Assembly (NCBI GenBank): GCA_029204225.1
Contig: CM055111.1
Location: 18,496,668-18,560,667, forward strand
Length of the DNA: 64,000 bases
Source: Diphasiastrum complanatum
Lineage: Eukaryota; Streptophyta; Lycopodiopsida; Lycopodiales; Lycopodiaceae
Reading direction: 5' to 3'
Shown here piece by piece: positions 46,166-57,474 of the stretch (within the stretch, counting starts at the first letter, position 1; each line of letters opens with the position of its first letter). The translations under genes were made by a program, and so were the position numbers. The notes under the pieces were generated by a model. The model saw nothing but the letters and a program-made list of their open reading frames with translations, had not been told where the DNA came from and searched no databases.

Positions 46166-46500
46166 GACTTAAATATGAGCAACTATTTATACTAAGCAAA
46201 TGCGGCAACATCCAATAGTAGGACAACTAATTAGGTCGTAGATCATAATGGCTAGTGGGCCATAGTGAGCTGGCATCCATCTGGATCTTCCTGGAAATTT
46301 ACTTGCTATAAAATTAGGGCAAGTCTGTAGCTTTAAAACAAATTGAACAATAAATTGTCTTTCAACCGACACGAAATTTGTTGTTGACTGCCAATCAAAC
46401 GACACAAAATTTGTTGATGATGACACTAAATGTTGGAGCCACCTGTGAGCCATTTTTGAGTAATTATGTAGACTTTGTAAAAACATGAAGAAAGCTACAG
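46166..46500 (-). repeat. Fragment of family E-type LTR
   Basis: On the minus strand 'ggatgccagctc', 'gacctaatta' and the TATA region 'cttagtataaatagttg' (around 46180-46285) match 62330-62400 in the LTR at the right end of the window. It joins family D gag at about 46165. Confidence 0.6.
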
Positions 46501-46534
46501 GTCTGGATAAAAATTGGACGAAGATTAAGAAGTT

Positions 46535-46790
46535 GATTAGTAGGAGAATAATTCAACACCCCATGCAACCTGGAATAGCAATTGCCCTCCTATTCTTGCA
46601 TTATAGCAATCAAACACCATGCAAGTGCTCCCATGTACAATTATAGGTCTGGGCCCACATATGATTATAAATTACTTTACTGGTCAAGCCCAAAATGACG
46701 AGGCATAACTAATAGCCACATGCACTGGAGTGACCGACTATCCATGTCAAGAATTATTCCGAATTCCTCATACTGGACATGGACATAATA
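46535..46790 (-). repeat. Partial chromovirus LTR, minus strand
   Basis: Starts TATTATGTCCATGTCC on the minus strand at 46790 and matches the first ~260 bp of the LTRs at 14412 and 43152. The 3' half is missing. Confidence 0.85.
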
Positions 46791-48190
46791 GTAATCAAGG
46801 TGGAGGAAGATTGGAGTCATTCGATTAGAACTTGACATGTTCCAGTTTGATCTTCTTTGATACTATCAATTTTTGTTGAGCGGTGTTAAGGTATGTTATT
46901 CAATATGCAAATTTTAAATTTTGATTTGTTATTGTTTCAAGATGTTGAATGTTACAATGATTTTAATTTTGTGTGTGTAGATAAGGACAAGGCAAGAAGA
47001 GCACATGAAATGCAAAACAACAACAATCGAAATTGAGGATGCATAAAAGATCATAATTTTAACTCAGTATATTTGTATAAATTTTCCTGTACATTTGAAA
47101 TACATTTCAGTTCATCCCCATGAAGGGTGACCATTCTATTTTCTTCTTGTATCTCATCTTTCTTTTGCTCCGTCTGAATACCAACTTTTTGGTCTATAAT
47201 CTCCACATCCAGTTCTTCTTAATCAAGAACCCTCGGCGGATATGTGCAATAGTAACAAGAATATAATTTTCCACAATAATTTTAATTGGCTCTTGCCGAA
47301 AGTGCATGATCTCTTGATTTTTTATTTTTACTTTTCTATGCACCATTTGATATAGATAAGTTTTTTATGAGAATCGTTTTTAGCTTGCTGATCTTCTTGG
47401 TAGACTTAGTCATATTATTACTACTCTACTTATAGATATAGACAACTGTAGTTTTGTACATTTTTGTGACTTAGTACATGCTTATCCTTCTTATAAGCAA
47501 AGACACGATAGGAAATTCTCAAATGTACATGAAAGCTTCAAGAGATATATTCACTGTGATATACCCGATAAAAAATGTCCCTGTGATATACACGATAAAA
47601 TGTACATTCACTATGATATACATGATAAAAAATGTCATCTTCTTATAAAAGGCATGGCTTTCATATTTTATATTTTTGTTGAGGTGGCAGAAGATGAGTC
47701 TAAAGGTTTATCTAAAATTCCTTTGACTACAACTAATGTATCTATTCCAATGGTTGTAGATGAAACAAATGTTGATATAGTATTGGAGCTGAAGCCGCAA
47801 TGTCGCAATGGATTCAAAATTTGAGCAGACAACTTCTCGCTCAATCATTTTGTCGGAACCGATGTTATCTCATATTCCTAAAAAACCTATATTAGATCTT
47901 CTTCTATATACTATAAACAATAATAGTTATATATCTTTTCATGATATAGAAGATATTTTTTATTTGAGAGAAGAAGTCTTTTCTATATTTGCAAAAGAAT
48001 TGCACCAGTGCAATTCTAATATCTTCCTACATAGTTAACATGCCAAACTGCAAATCAAGCCTAGAAAACTGATTAATCTTTAGTAACTGACAGAGTTGCT
48101 TAAAAGCAATCTATCCGAAGGCAATGAATTCTCTGTTCAGGGCTCTCAGCAAGTATCTCATATTCGTATTAGAAATGGTATACTCTTACT
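46791..48190. other. Unassigned spacer
   Basis: AT-rich. Two plus-strand open frames (47600-47824 and 47808-48038) have no recognised motif. Short direct repeats of 'gtgatatacacgataaaa' occur at 47555-47630. Confidence 0.35.
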
Positions 48191-48194
48191 CCAA

Positions 48195-48510
48195 TAAGAA
48201 AAAAGAAGCAAGAGCAAATCACACAAAGCTTTTGAGATTGGGGTCTCTAATATAACAAAGGTTATTTCCCGTTTTCTCGAGATAAGCTTCTTCCTGAAAA
48301 ACTCCGCTCTCAATGATGAACGTAGGCTTTGTAACAGGCATACTGTCGTCCATAGGCAAATTTAAGGCACGATAGTAAATTCCTTCTGTAATAATGATCT
48401 CTTGATTCCAGACTGTGGTGGAAATATGTCCTTCCTCTGTCTCGTTCAGATTTCAGATCAACTCATGGCACACATCCGTAAGGATTACTGAGGGATCAAA
48501 TTGAAGAAGT
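48195..48510 (-). CDS. Possible extra ORF after gypsy integrase
   Basis: On the minus strand a stretch of about 105 codons is open apart from one TGA: LLQFDPSVILTDVCHEL, then NLNETEEGHISTTVWNQE, YYRALNLPMDDSMP, FIIESGVFQEEAYLEKTGN. It starts right after the integrase stop at 48514. In plants some Ty3-gypsy lineages carry an additional ORF in this place. I see no signal peptide or transmembrane segment, and no known family, so I call it hypothetical. Confidence 0.4.
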
Positions 48511-48513
48511 CCT

Positions 48514-49570
48514 TCAATCCGTGCTCATATAGCTAATGGTTGTAGAACCGGTAAGATTGGTTTTTGATGCGTTTTGAACACAATCGACATGATGCTTGTA
48601 ATGGTAAACTAGCGGGTAATCAAGTAAATGTCCTTCAAGATCGGCTAACTGAAGTGATCCATTGTTAAAAACTTCTATGACTTTGTAAGGTCCCATCCAT
48701 TTGGTATGTAATTTCTCAGGAAACAACATGTCTCTGTTATCATACAGAAGCACGTAGTCCCCTCGATTGATTTTTATTTTTTTAATGGATTGGTCGAAAA
48801 TTTCTTTTCTTTTAATCTGAACTCGTTCAGTCTCGATTGATGAAAGACGCCGATCGTCCCCTAGTTGCGTCAAAGATATCATTCACTCCCGAAGACTATC
48901 GTGTTCATCCATACGCTCTTCATTACTAATGCGAAACGTCAGAACTTCAAATTCTATTGGTAATATGGGATGCATTCCATACACAAGATAGTATGGAGTC
49001 TGCCTAGTTGTAATCTTTTCGGCAGTTCTATATGTCCATAAGACAGAAGGTAACTTCTGATCCCAATCAAAAGAATGTGTTTCCGTTACTTTATTCAGAA
49101 TTCTATTTGCCCGCTCCATAAGCCCATTTGCTTTTGGATTATATGGAGTGGTTTGGCGATGCGTAATAGAAAAGTATGACAACATGGCCTTGATGATTTG
49201 ATTAAGGAAATGGGTTTCCCTATCGCTAATGAGTTCTAAGGGACATCCATATCGTGTGATAATGTTTTGGAATAAAAACTTTGCTATAGTCTTATCATCG
49301 TTTTTAACTATGGCTTTGGCCTCTACCATCATGGTAGCATAGTCCGTAGCAACGAGAATGTAACGTCAACGAGTTTTACAAGTGATCGGTTTGATAGGCC
49401 CTACAAAATCTATCCCCCACTTCTCGAAAGGCACTAAGTGAATAATTGGAGTAAGTGGCCAATGTGTCGCAAAGCGGGGTTTTCCCATCCTTTGACATGC
49501 ATCACATTTAGCTGGTATTCCTATTAAATTGTCCATTGACCAAGCAAATACGTTTTGGTATTTTTGAAGA
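48514..49570 (-). pseudogene. Ty3-gypsy integrase (second gypsy type)
   Basis: Minus strand. CDACQRMGKPRFATHWPLTPI (end of zinc finger), FEKWGIDFVGPIKPI (first Asp), YILVATDYAT, VEAKAIVKNDDKTIAKFLFQNIITRYGCPLELISDRETHFLN (second Asp), TTPYNPKANGLMERANRILNKV (catalytic Glu), then after an in-frame stop at 48883 the C-terminal LGDDRRLSSIETERVQIKRKEIFDQ, GDYVLLYDNRD and KWMGPYKVIEVFNNGSLQLADLEG. No chromodomain follows, so it differs from the chromovirus at 40.7-43.6 kb. Most family members read SDRGTHF; here Gly is Glu, compatible with G-to-A decay. Confidence 0.9.
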
Positions 49571-49849
49571 AGTAATATATATTCTTCACATTCCTAGTTC
49601 GATTGGTGTTTATATAAATTCAAAATTTTATCTTTATTAATTTTTATTTCTACATAATATGTTTTTATCTACCATCCCTTCGGTCAGGCTTGCTTTGGTC
49701 CATCCAAAACTTCCCTCAACTCGGATGTTGTTGGTATTTCCTCATCCTCATCAATCTCATAGCATTCTATGAAATTGATCCAAGATTCAGCAGGTCTGCT
49801 CACCCCATCTCAAAAGGTGACCACCTATTGGACTAGCTGTGAGAACGCC

Positions 49850-50165
49850 TAGAAAAAAATATTTGTTTCCACCAAAATAATATTGAATACGGTGGTGTAT
49901 CTACTGGGTTCTTTAACCGTTTCTGGTACTAATTGACTGTACCAAATCCTAACCTACTTTCATAGAAGACCTAGCAAAATTCTAACTTTGTCCTCATCTG
50001 TATGTTTTTTATTTGCTATAGTAATAGATTCAAATTGAGACAAATAACTGTCCGCATCTTCAGATGATGACCCTTAAAGAAATCGTATTTGATTTTTGTA
50101 GATGTGGGTGGCGCTGGGTCAGCCATATTATCAGGTGGTGGTGAACTAGGTGGACTTGGAGGACT
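49850..50165 (-). pseudogene. Ty3-gypsy gag fragment
   Basis: Minus strand, after a proline-rich leader (PPSPPSPPSSPPP). It gives MADPAPPTSTKIKYDF and, in the next frame, SSSEDADSYLSQFESITIANKKHTDEDKVRILLGLL, the typical gypsy Gag N-terminal run. A stop, then VRIWYSQLVPETVKE. Between this and the integrase (49570-49850) protease, RT and RNase H are deleted. Confidence 0.75.
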
Positions 50166-50219
50166 AGGAGGATCAGGATCTAGACTATGCTCAGATGAAC
50201 TTATAAGGTATAACATTGG

Positions 50220-50650
50220 TTTATAATTTTGTTATTGTAATATTTTTTCTAAAATACAAGAGATAAAAGTTTGAGATAGCATTTTTTTTCTTCAATCTAA
50301 ATATATCATTTGGAATTCCTTGTAGAATACCATCGAAATAGATTCCTTTACAATGAGACATGGAGGACTTCACGAGGGACCAGCTGTTGGGCAAAAGGAA
50401 TCATCGCTCACCCATTACTTGAAAAGTTTTGTAAATAGTAAAATTTGTATATATTATTCAAGTTATAGTCCATTTTTTGCCACTATTATAATGGCAATTA
50501 AGGCCTTATCTATTTGCTTAGGAGGCCATAATTACTCAAGAGGAACATTCAAAATTGTTTTTGTTAAGAGGGATCTAGCCATTAAAATATTGGGTTATTT
50601 CCTTGGAAATCCAACAAAAAGATCATCTTCAATGGCCCTTTATTCAGCTT
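50220..50650. other. Unassigned spacer
   Basis: AT-rich, no recognised feature. Ends abruptly where copia RT begins, at about 50655. Confidence 0.35.
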
Positions 50651-50654
50651 ACAT

Positions 50655-51816
50655 TATTTGGAGGAGGAGATCTACATGAGACAACCTGAGGGCTTCATCA
50701 AGGAAAAGCATGAAGGAAAGGTGTGTTTTTTGAAGAAGAGCGTTTATGGGCTCAAGCAAGCACCTAGAGCATGGTCCTCTAGGCTAAACTCTTTTCTCAT
50801 GTCCATCAATTTTGTATTGAGTGCATATGATCCATCATTGTATATAAGAGTTCGTAACGGTAAGATCATTATTCTTGTATTGTATGTAGATGACATTATT
50901 TTGAGTGGTAATGATCTAGATGGAATTAGAGATGTAAAAATTAGTTTGTCAAAAGAGTTTAAAATGGTAGATCTCGGCCTATTAAGCTTCATTCTAGGAA
51001 TAGAAGTTATTAGAGGATGTGATTTTAGCTTTATTTGTCAATCTAAGTATGCTACATCCATCCTAGATAGATTTGGAATAAAGAACTGTAAAGGCATTGA
51101 GACTCCAATGGAGCAACATGTAAAAGCATCTATTGATGGTGATGAAGCATCCTTTGAGGACATCACTTTGTATAGAAGCCTTATAGGCTCCTTCATATAT
51201 TTGACTATAATTGCACCTGATCTTAGTTACAGTGTTGGAAAGTTAAGTCAATTCATGCAAAGTCCTTTAGTTTCACGTTGGAAGATGGCCAAAAGCGGTC
51301 TTAGATATATCTCATCTACTACAAATTTTGGCATATTGTATAGAGGGACTAATATTGGCTTAAGAGCCTATAGTGATTTCCAAAAAACAAGATACAATCT
51401 CCTTATCTTCCACAGAATCCAAATACAAGGCCTTGACATCAACATGCAAGGAGGTCTTGTGGCTCAAAAGGCTATTGGTGGAGCTACATTTCATCAAGGA
51501 GGAGATCCCAATCATCTATTGTGACAACCAATCAGCCCAATCACTTGCCGCTAATCCTACATTCCATGCAAGGAGCAAGCACATCGAGTTCGCTCATTAT
51601 TTTGTGAGGGAGAAAGTGCAAGCCAAAGAGATCAGGCTCCAACATGTGCCATCATCAAGTTGCTTGGCTTATTTGTTTACTAAATATTTACCTAAAGATT
51701 CATTTGTCAAGCTTAGATCTTCAATTGGATTCATTGATAAAAGCATTATTGTTTCCAAGGCTATATTTGAGGAGGAGTGTGAAAAATTGCCAACTTTGGC
51801 AAATGTAGCCATGTAG
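50655..51816 (+). pseudogene. Family A copia RT and RNase H, internally deleted
   Basis: Starts inside RT at LEEEIYMRQPEGFI, then VCFLKKSVYGLKQAPRAWS, VLYVDDIILSGND (catalytic box), FKMVDLGLLSFILGIEVI, LYRSLIGSFIYL. At about 51375-51380 the frame shifts; the segment around the first RNase H acidic box and the RKSTS motif is missing, SYSDF being joined to SKKQDTISLSSTES. The second frame continues KYKALTSTCKEVLWL, QSLAANPTFHARSKHIEFAHYFVREKV, ends ASIFEEEC-like, and overlaps the start of the LTR. The polypurine tract (gaggaggag, 51769-51777) is intact. Confidence 0.9.
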
Positions 51817-52378
51817 CATATTGTACATTTTTTTCTATAATTGGATTCCACACATGTATGGCCAAAGTGCCATGTGGAAATCTACTCCTAAAGTAGGTTA
51901 GCTCGAGTCAAAATAAGTGGTTGTGTCTATTTAGTAGAGATCCCTACTTTATATGATCTAGACCTTGATTTATGATGAGATTCTGACCAACTAGCTATCT
52001 ACCAAGCTTGACTCTAGGAAATAGACCAGGGTTTCATTTTAGGGCAAAAAGATTGAGTTAACTTCCTTATTACATGCTGGAAATTCACCTAACTTTACAA
52101 AGGAAGTGAGTTTTGCTATGTATTCCATCTCTCCATAGTGAGAAGATAGATTATTTTTGGAGCACATTGGCAATCTCATATTTGCTCTCTATGTGCATTT
52201 TTTTTCTTTGCTCCAAATGAAACGAACACTTAGTACACTTCAAACACTGTCTACAGGCCGTACAACAGGCTTCTCTTCACGCATGTGGGCTCGGATCTAT
52301 GTTCTTGATCTTTGATTTGATTATCATTGCTTGTTATTTGTCGAATTGCCAATCTAGATCAAGATTTTGTTGACTAGC
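51778..52378 (+). repeat. Family A LTR, plus strand, 3'-truncated
   Basis: Begins TGTGAAAAATTGCC after the polypurine tract and is nearly identical, in inverted orientation, to 53593-54192. It stops at ttgactag (52378), lacking the last ~90 bp, and is joined directly to gag in the opposite direction. Confidence 0.93.
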
Positions 52379-52865
52379 TTTGGACCAAATTTGAAAAATC
52401 ATTTCCTAGACCATTAAGAACAATCTATACAAGCTCTCTATCTTGAATATTCTCTCCAATGGAAGCCAACTCCCTGTTAAAAGACTTGATTCTAAGCACA
52501 TAATCAGGTGCACTCTCCTCACTTCTCTTAATGCTTTGCAAAATTTGATTTCTAAGCATAAGTACTCTAGAAGTGTTGCTAGATTCATAGATTGATTTTA
52601 AATAGTTCCAAGCCTCTTTAGCACTTGTACATGATGATTTTTCTCTCAAAAGCTCGTTGCTCAAATTCATCCTCACACAATGAAGTGCAAGCCTAAATCT
52701 CTTTTTGTATCTCACTAACTCCTGTGCACCTAGAGGTTCATCTTCATCCTCAATCAAGAACTCATAAAGTCTTGGAGCACCATTAGTGACTCCATCCTAA
52801 CCTTCAAAATAGCATAATTAGTAGAATTCAATCTCTCACTACTTCTAGAAGGTATGCTCCAATAG
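52379..52865 (-). pseudogene. gag: Family A copia gag N-terminal part, inverted
   Basis: Minus strand. After a first part with stops near 52800-52860 (...TNYAILKVRMESLMVL), a 110-codon frame reads LIEDEDEPLGAQELVRYKKRFRLALHCVRMNLSNELLREKSS... SRVLMLRNQILQSIKRSEESAPDYVLRIKSFNRELASIGENIQDREL. It is cut at about 52380 within 'LNGLGNDFSNLVQ', where the inverted LTR begins. Lacks the zinc knuckle. Confidence 0.88.
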
Positions 52866-53490
52866 ATCCCATCTTATTAGTGAAATCTACACACAAGAAA
52901 TAGATTTGACTAACTTTGAAACTCACAAAGGTCTCACACTTGTAGTGTTTCACTCAAATTAAATTTCTAATCCAACAAATGGACTTGTAATCTCAGTTCT
53001 ATCACTCTCTCACAAAGTTGAAATGAAGATAAGATGATGTGAAATCTACTTTCAAACAAATCTTGCCAATCTTGGCTATTTTGGGACAAAGAAATGACTT
53101 AATCTCCCTCACACCTCTTGATGTACTTTCAAGACTTGTAAGTGACTTTAATATTACTTGATTTCAGCCTTGATTATTTAGATTTCATGAATCAAATTCA
53201 AATCTAATCAATGGCACTCAAACTTGGTAGTTTATTCTAGGATTTCTACTAATAATCACATCAAAATCTCTCAAATTGAATTTTTAATGATCAAATGAAT
53301 ATCATACATTAATTGCAAGTTCAGAGATGCTCACACGTGTGAACAATATGGATTTTGAACCCTACAAAGTTTGGAATCAAATCCCCTCACCAAACCTTAG
53401 CTTCTAGCTCGCCCTCACAAAACTAGTTTTTAGCACCAATACTTGCTAAAAATGGATTTGATTGGATCAATGATTCAAGCCCTTGTACTT
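52866..53490 (-). other. Family A copia leader, inverted
   Basis: Matches the leader at 8890-9510, with one copy of the unit duplicated there. It carries tcacacgtgtga near 53330. Confidence 0.8.
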
Positions 53491-53503
53491 GAATCTGATA
53501 CCA
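53491..53503 (-). promoter_or_regulatory. Primer-binding site, minus strand
   Basis: tggtatcagattc directly follows the LTR's terminal CA on the minus strand. Its first nine bases match the initiator-tRNA site; the usual tggtatcagagc has changed after 'tcaga'. Confidence 0.85.
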
Positions 53504-54192
53504 TGTGAAAGTACAATACTTTTTGGACCATAAATGGGTCTTCAAAGATCCACAAGAGTAATTATATACTTGCCTAACAATCTATCAAAAAACTAGTCAA
53601 CAAAATCTTGATCTACACTGGCAATTTGACAAATAACAAGCATTGATAATCAAATCAAAGATCAAGAACATAGATCCGAGCCCACATGTGTGAAGAGAAG
53701 CCTGTTGTACGGCCTGTAGACAGTGTTTGAAGTGTACTAAGTGTTCGTTTCATTTGGAGCAAAGAAAAAAAATGCACATAGAGAGCAAATATGAGATTGC
53801 CAATGTGCTCCAAAAATAATCTATCTTCTCACTATGGAGAGATGGAATACATAGCAAAACTCACTTCCTTTGTAAAGTTAGGTGAATTTCCAGCATGTAA
53901 TAAGGAAGTTAACTCAATCTTTTTGCCCTAAAATGAAACCCTGGTCTATTTCCTAGAGTCAAGCTTGGTAGATAGCTAGTTGGTCAGAATCTCATCATAA
54001 ATCAAGGTCTAGATCATATAAAGTAGGAATATCTACCAAATATACACAACCACTTATTATGACTCGAGCTAGCCTACTTTAGGAGTAGATTTCCATGTGG
54101 CACTTTGGCCATACATGTGTGGAATCCAATTACAGACAATAATGTACAATATGCCACATGGCTAAATTTGCCAGTGTTGGAAATTTTTCACA
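53504..54192 (-). repeat. Family A LTR, minus strand, full length
   Basis: Starts TGTGAAAAATTTCC at 54192 and ends gtactttcaca at 53504 (689 bp). It is the complete version of the LTR truncated at 11880-12308 and 51778-52378. Over the ~600 bp shared with the inverted copy I see only scattered substitutions. Confidence 0.93.
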
Positions 54193-54389
54193 TGTGGTGC
54201 AATGCTTTTGCAAATTACTAATATCTTCTGATGATTAGTTTTCATTTATGATAACACCAATGAGCGTGTCAAAGTTCTTCCACACTTGTGCTTTTTGCAT
54301 TCAAGTACTTCTCCTATTCTCTTGTGTTACTGAAATAATATCTTTCCAAATACCATAAGTGATACTGGATTCTTTGCAAGTGTGATTGG

Positions 54390-56370
54390 CTACGAATATC
54401 CTTGCTTTAGCACCTCCAATTGATGGCTTATTAGGAACATTTCCTGACTTTCCAGACAATTTCTCACTTTTTTCAATTGTGACATTTCCTTCATGTAGTC
54501 ATGTTTTTCAAAAAACTTCTTCCAACTTTTTGATAGCTGATTTAGACAGGGACTCTGGTTTTGTATTCCAAGCAAATAGAATGTGAAGATTAATATGTCT
54601 CTCAATCACATGTACCTCACATGTACCTCAACATGCAATGTGCATATATGAACATATTTCAGTGGAATTGGCAAAACACCTTTCAGATTTGGATCTTCTA
54701 CTTCTCTTGTTGGGCCATTGTTTGCTCATCCCAAACTCATATCGTAGCAATTATTCAAGCACTAAATACAAAGATGCTTTGATGTTCCCCCATGAGAGAC
54801 ATTATACATACATTTTAGTGTTTTTAAATAACTTGCAAGATGCCATTGGATTTGAAAACATCCATGATTTTCCACTGTAAGTTTCTGACCCTCCAAATGT
54901 CCCTTTATAATTTCGCCATAATTTGTACGCGAAAATATCCATGAAAGAACTTTATGATCCTCTTTCAAAACCTGTAGAAAAGCAAGTAATGTATGCTGCA
55001 TTAATCATGTATTCAAAAATAGAAGTGTACCTAAACAAATTGAATAGAAATATGTCAAATGTACCTAGAATGCAACTATCCACCATATGTGATTTTCTGA
55101 GTGAACACTAAATGTGCTATCATTGATATCTGATATTTTATTCATCAAAGTGACACTCACCCGTTTTAGCTTTTGACCTTTGAAGATTCCAGATCACAAT
55201 AATCAACTTTCCATTTGTTTGATGTCATGTAGTTCATAGAATCAAATAATGTATTTTAAGACATTTTCGACATCAAGGAAGATATTGTTGCAATCGTTGT
55301 ATTTAAGTTCACCACTTTCAAATTTGTATAAATCATTTATATGAAATGGTTGGCCAACAACCTTGAACATTCCCTTGTTGGAATAATTTCTTGCTAATGT
55401 CACTCGATATGGATGAGGAAGATATGTTTTCTTAATATCCACTTGAGCGAATGCTTCTTGAATTATTCAGAAAAATGTAGAATAACCATTTTGCTAATTC
55501 CAGCCTGATCACATGCACCTTGTATCACATTTGCATCCAAATATGTTTGATTCTTACTCAAAACTATCTGTGTAATTTTATTTTCCATTTTTTGAAATCG
55601 ATCATTTTCCATCATTGCTCTTGTTGACTTTCTTGGGAGAACATGACTTAAAGATTTTCCAATGCATGATTGATTTTTGAAATAGTCCTTTGCAACCAAG
55701 CATGATCCGCAACACACATATCAAAGCCATATGATGTTTAGTCAACAATAAAATTGATAATACAATTGAAACAAACCAAAATTAAATAAAAAAATACAAA
55801 TGAAGTAAAAAATTTATAGTCTAACATACTTGTATGTCCAAATTCTTTTCTTCTGGTTGCAACTATGTAAAGATAAACCATCAATGTTCCTCTTCATTAC
55901 TCTTTTTCGTTTCCTTTTCATCACTGTCTTTCTTGATCATTTCCACATCAACAATTGATTTTAAACTTTTGGATCGCAACTTCTCCAATTATTCTGACAT
56001 ATCTTGGCTTTTGATCTCTGAAGACTTGTTATTATAGTATTCAACTCCGATATAACATGCTTGAGTGCAATGTTTTCATTACTAGAGTGTTGCACATAAT
56101 ATTGCAATTGTTCATTAGCACACTGCAAATGTTGATTGAGACTCAACAATTTGCATCATGCAAGCCAATGTCATGCAACCTTTGACAATATTCAAGTAAT
56201 CCATTGTTTCCTTCACATACAAATTTGAGAAGATTACTAATGGACTTAAAATCTAGACATAAGTTGGTATCTGGATCTTCAGGATAAATTGATCCATATG
56301 TGAGAAATTCAACTAGTTTTGCTATTTGGTCATATTTGTATATTTGGCAATTGAGGCCAATTTTCATATT
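54390..56370 (-). pseudogene. Decayed multi-exon gene of unknown family
   Basis: Minus strand, about 2 kb, with exon-like blocks. 56367-56145: KYDQIAKLVEFLTYGS... LLEYCQRLHDIG. 56149-55965: LLSLNQHLQCANEQLQYYVQ... ITSLQRSKAK, a coiled-coil-like run. 55717-55465: KSTRAMMENDRFQKMENKITQIVLSKNQTYLDANVIQGACDQAGISK. 55442-55245: KKTYLPHPYRVTLARNYSNKGMF... KYNDCNNIFLDVENVLKYI, continuing in another frame to SMNYMTSNKWKVDYCDLESSK. Then, after what looks like a gtgagt...ctacag intron (~55155-54990), VLKEDHKVLSWIFSRTNYGEI... ENHGCFQIQWHLASYLKTLKCMYNVSHGG. Each block has family-like texture and conserved-looking Cys, His and Trp, but I cannot name it. Both strands are AT-rich here. It could be a host gene copy or a DNA-transposon protein. 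Confidence 0.45.
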
Positions 56371-56598
56371 AGACTTGGAGTTTGACTTTTCAAAGTTTTA
56401 TTAGTCTAAATTCATTTGAATAAACACTTTTTGAAAGTGTGGGAAAGTGTAGTACACGAGTTTTAGTAGATTCAAATTTGAGTAGTAGAGACATTGAATA
56501 TAGTCACATAAATAGTAGGGTTTTTTATTATGGAGGGAAACCAAAGTTTGAAATTAGGTTTGGACCTACTATAAAAGGATGTAGCTCATGGAAAGAGA

Positions 56599-56601
<3 letters not shown>

Positions 56602-56670
<69 letters not shown>
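56602..56670. repeat. (CT)n microsatellite
   Basis: About 69 bp of uninterrupted CT repeat. Confidence 0.97.
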
Positions 56671-56673
<3 letters not shown>

Positions 56674-57474
56674 CTCATTTCATGCTTATACATGGTTCTC
56701 TTGGGTCCATCCATCCATTGGTGCACTATATCGGTGATATCTTGCAATCTTGTGTGTAAAATGCTTATTTTCGGATCCACACTGTTAGTCGATATTTCTG
56801 CACGGAAAATCGGACTAATATTGAGATTTTTTTTTTCAAAACTGTAAAAAATCGACATCTAAAACTCGGTTATTAGCAAAAAATCAGCATATAGCTGCCT
56901 CTGTAAAAGGTCTGTCCCTAAAGTGGCCAGACATGTTATAGTAGAATTTTGTCACGGTCTCAATGTGGGGTGGAAGATCTTTCGTAGTATAGCCCTTCCG
57001 CCTGTCAACAAAGGTTAGATCACTAGATAGGTGCCTAACTATGCATAGATGCTACTTTTAGTTAATTTCCTACTTTCTCCTTTAACTCTACTCACCACTA
57101 TACTACTCCTCTTTAACTCTACTCCTCTACACTAACATTCAGCATAGTTTTGGTTGAAGGGAAGGGATGGAGAAGAAGAGATTGAGAAGAGAAGAGAGAG
57201 AGAGAAAAAAAGAGAGTGAGGGTGGAGGTTAGCTCAAATGCTCCTTATGCTTGCTAATGGAAAAACATTCACTGTGGCAAACAATAAATTATGGAAATAG
57301 AAAGCAATAGACAATACAACCAAGAGCAATAGCAAGTAGTGAATAGCAAATGAGGAAAAAATGGTAGAGTTTCTCCTTCTCATTAAGCATGGAAATAGTG
57401 TACAAATGGTGCCTTTTTATAAAATGGGAAAGGCCCTTGCCTCTCAATAGGTTCTCCTCCACGGATTTCGGTCT
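56671..57474. other. Unassigned spacer
   Basis: No gene seen. A purine-rich stretch at 57170-57235 (gaagaagagattgagaag..., then agagagag) could be the downstream end of the unknown minus-strand element that follows. Confidence 0.3.
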
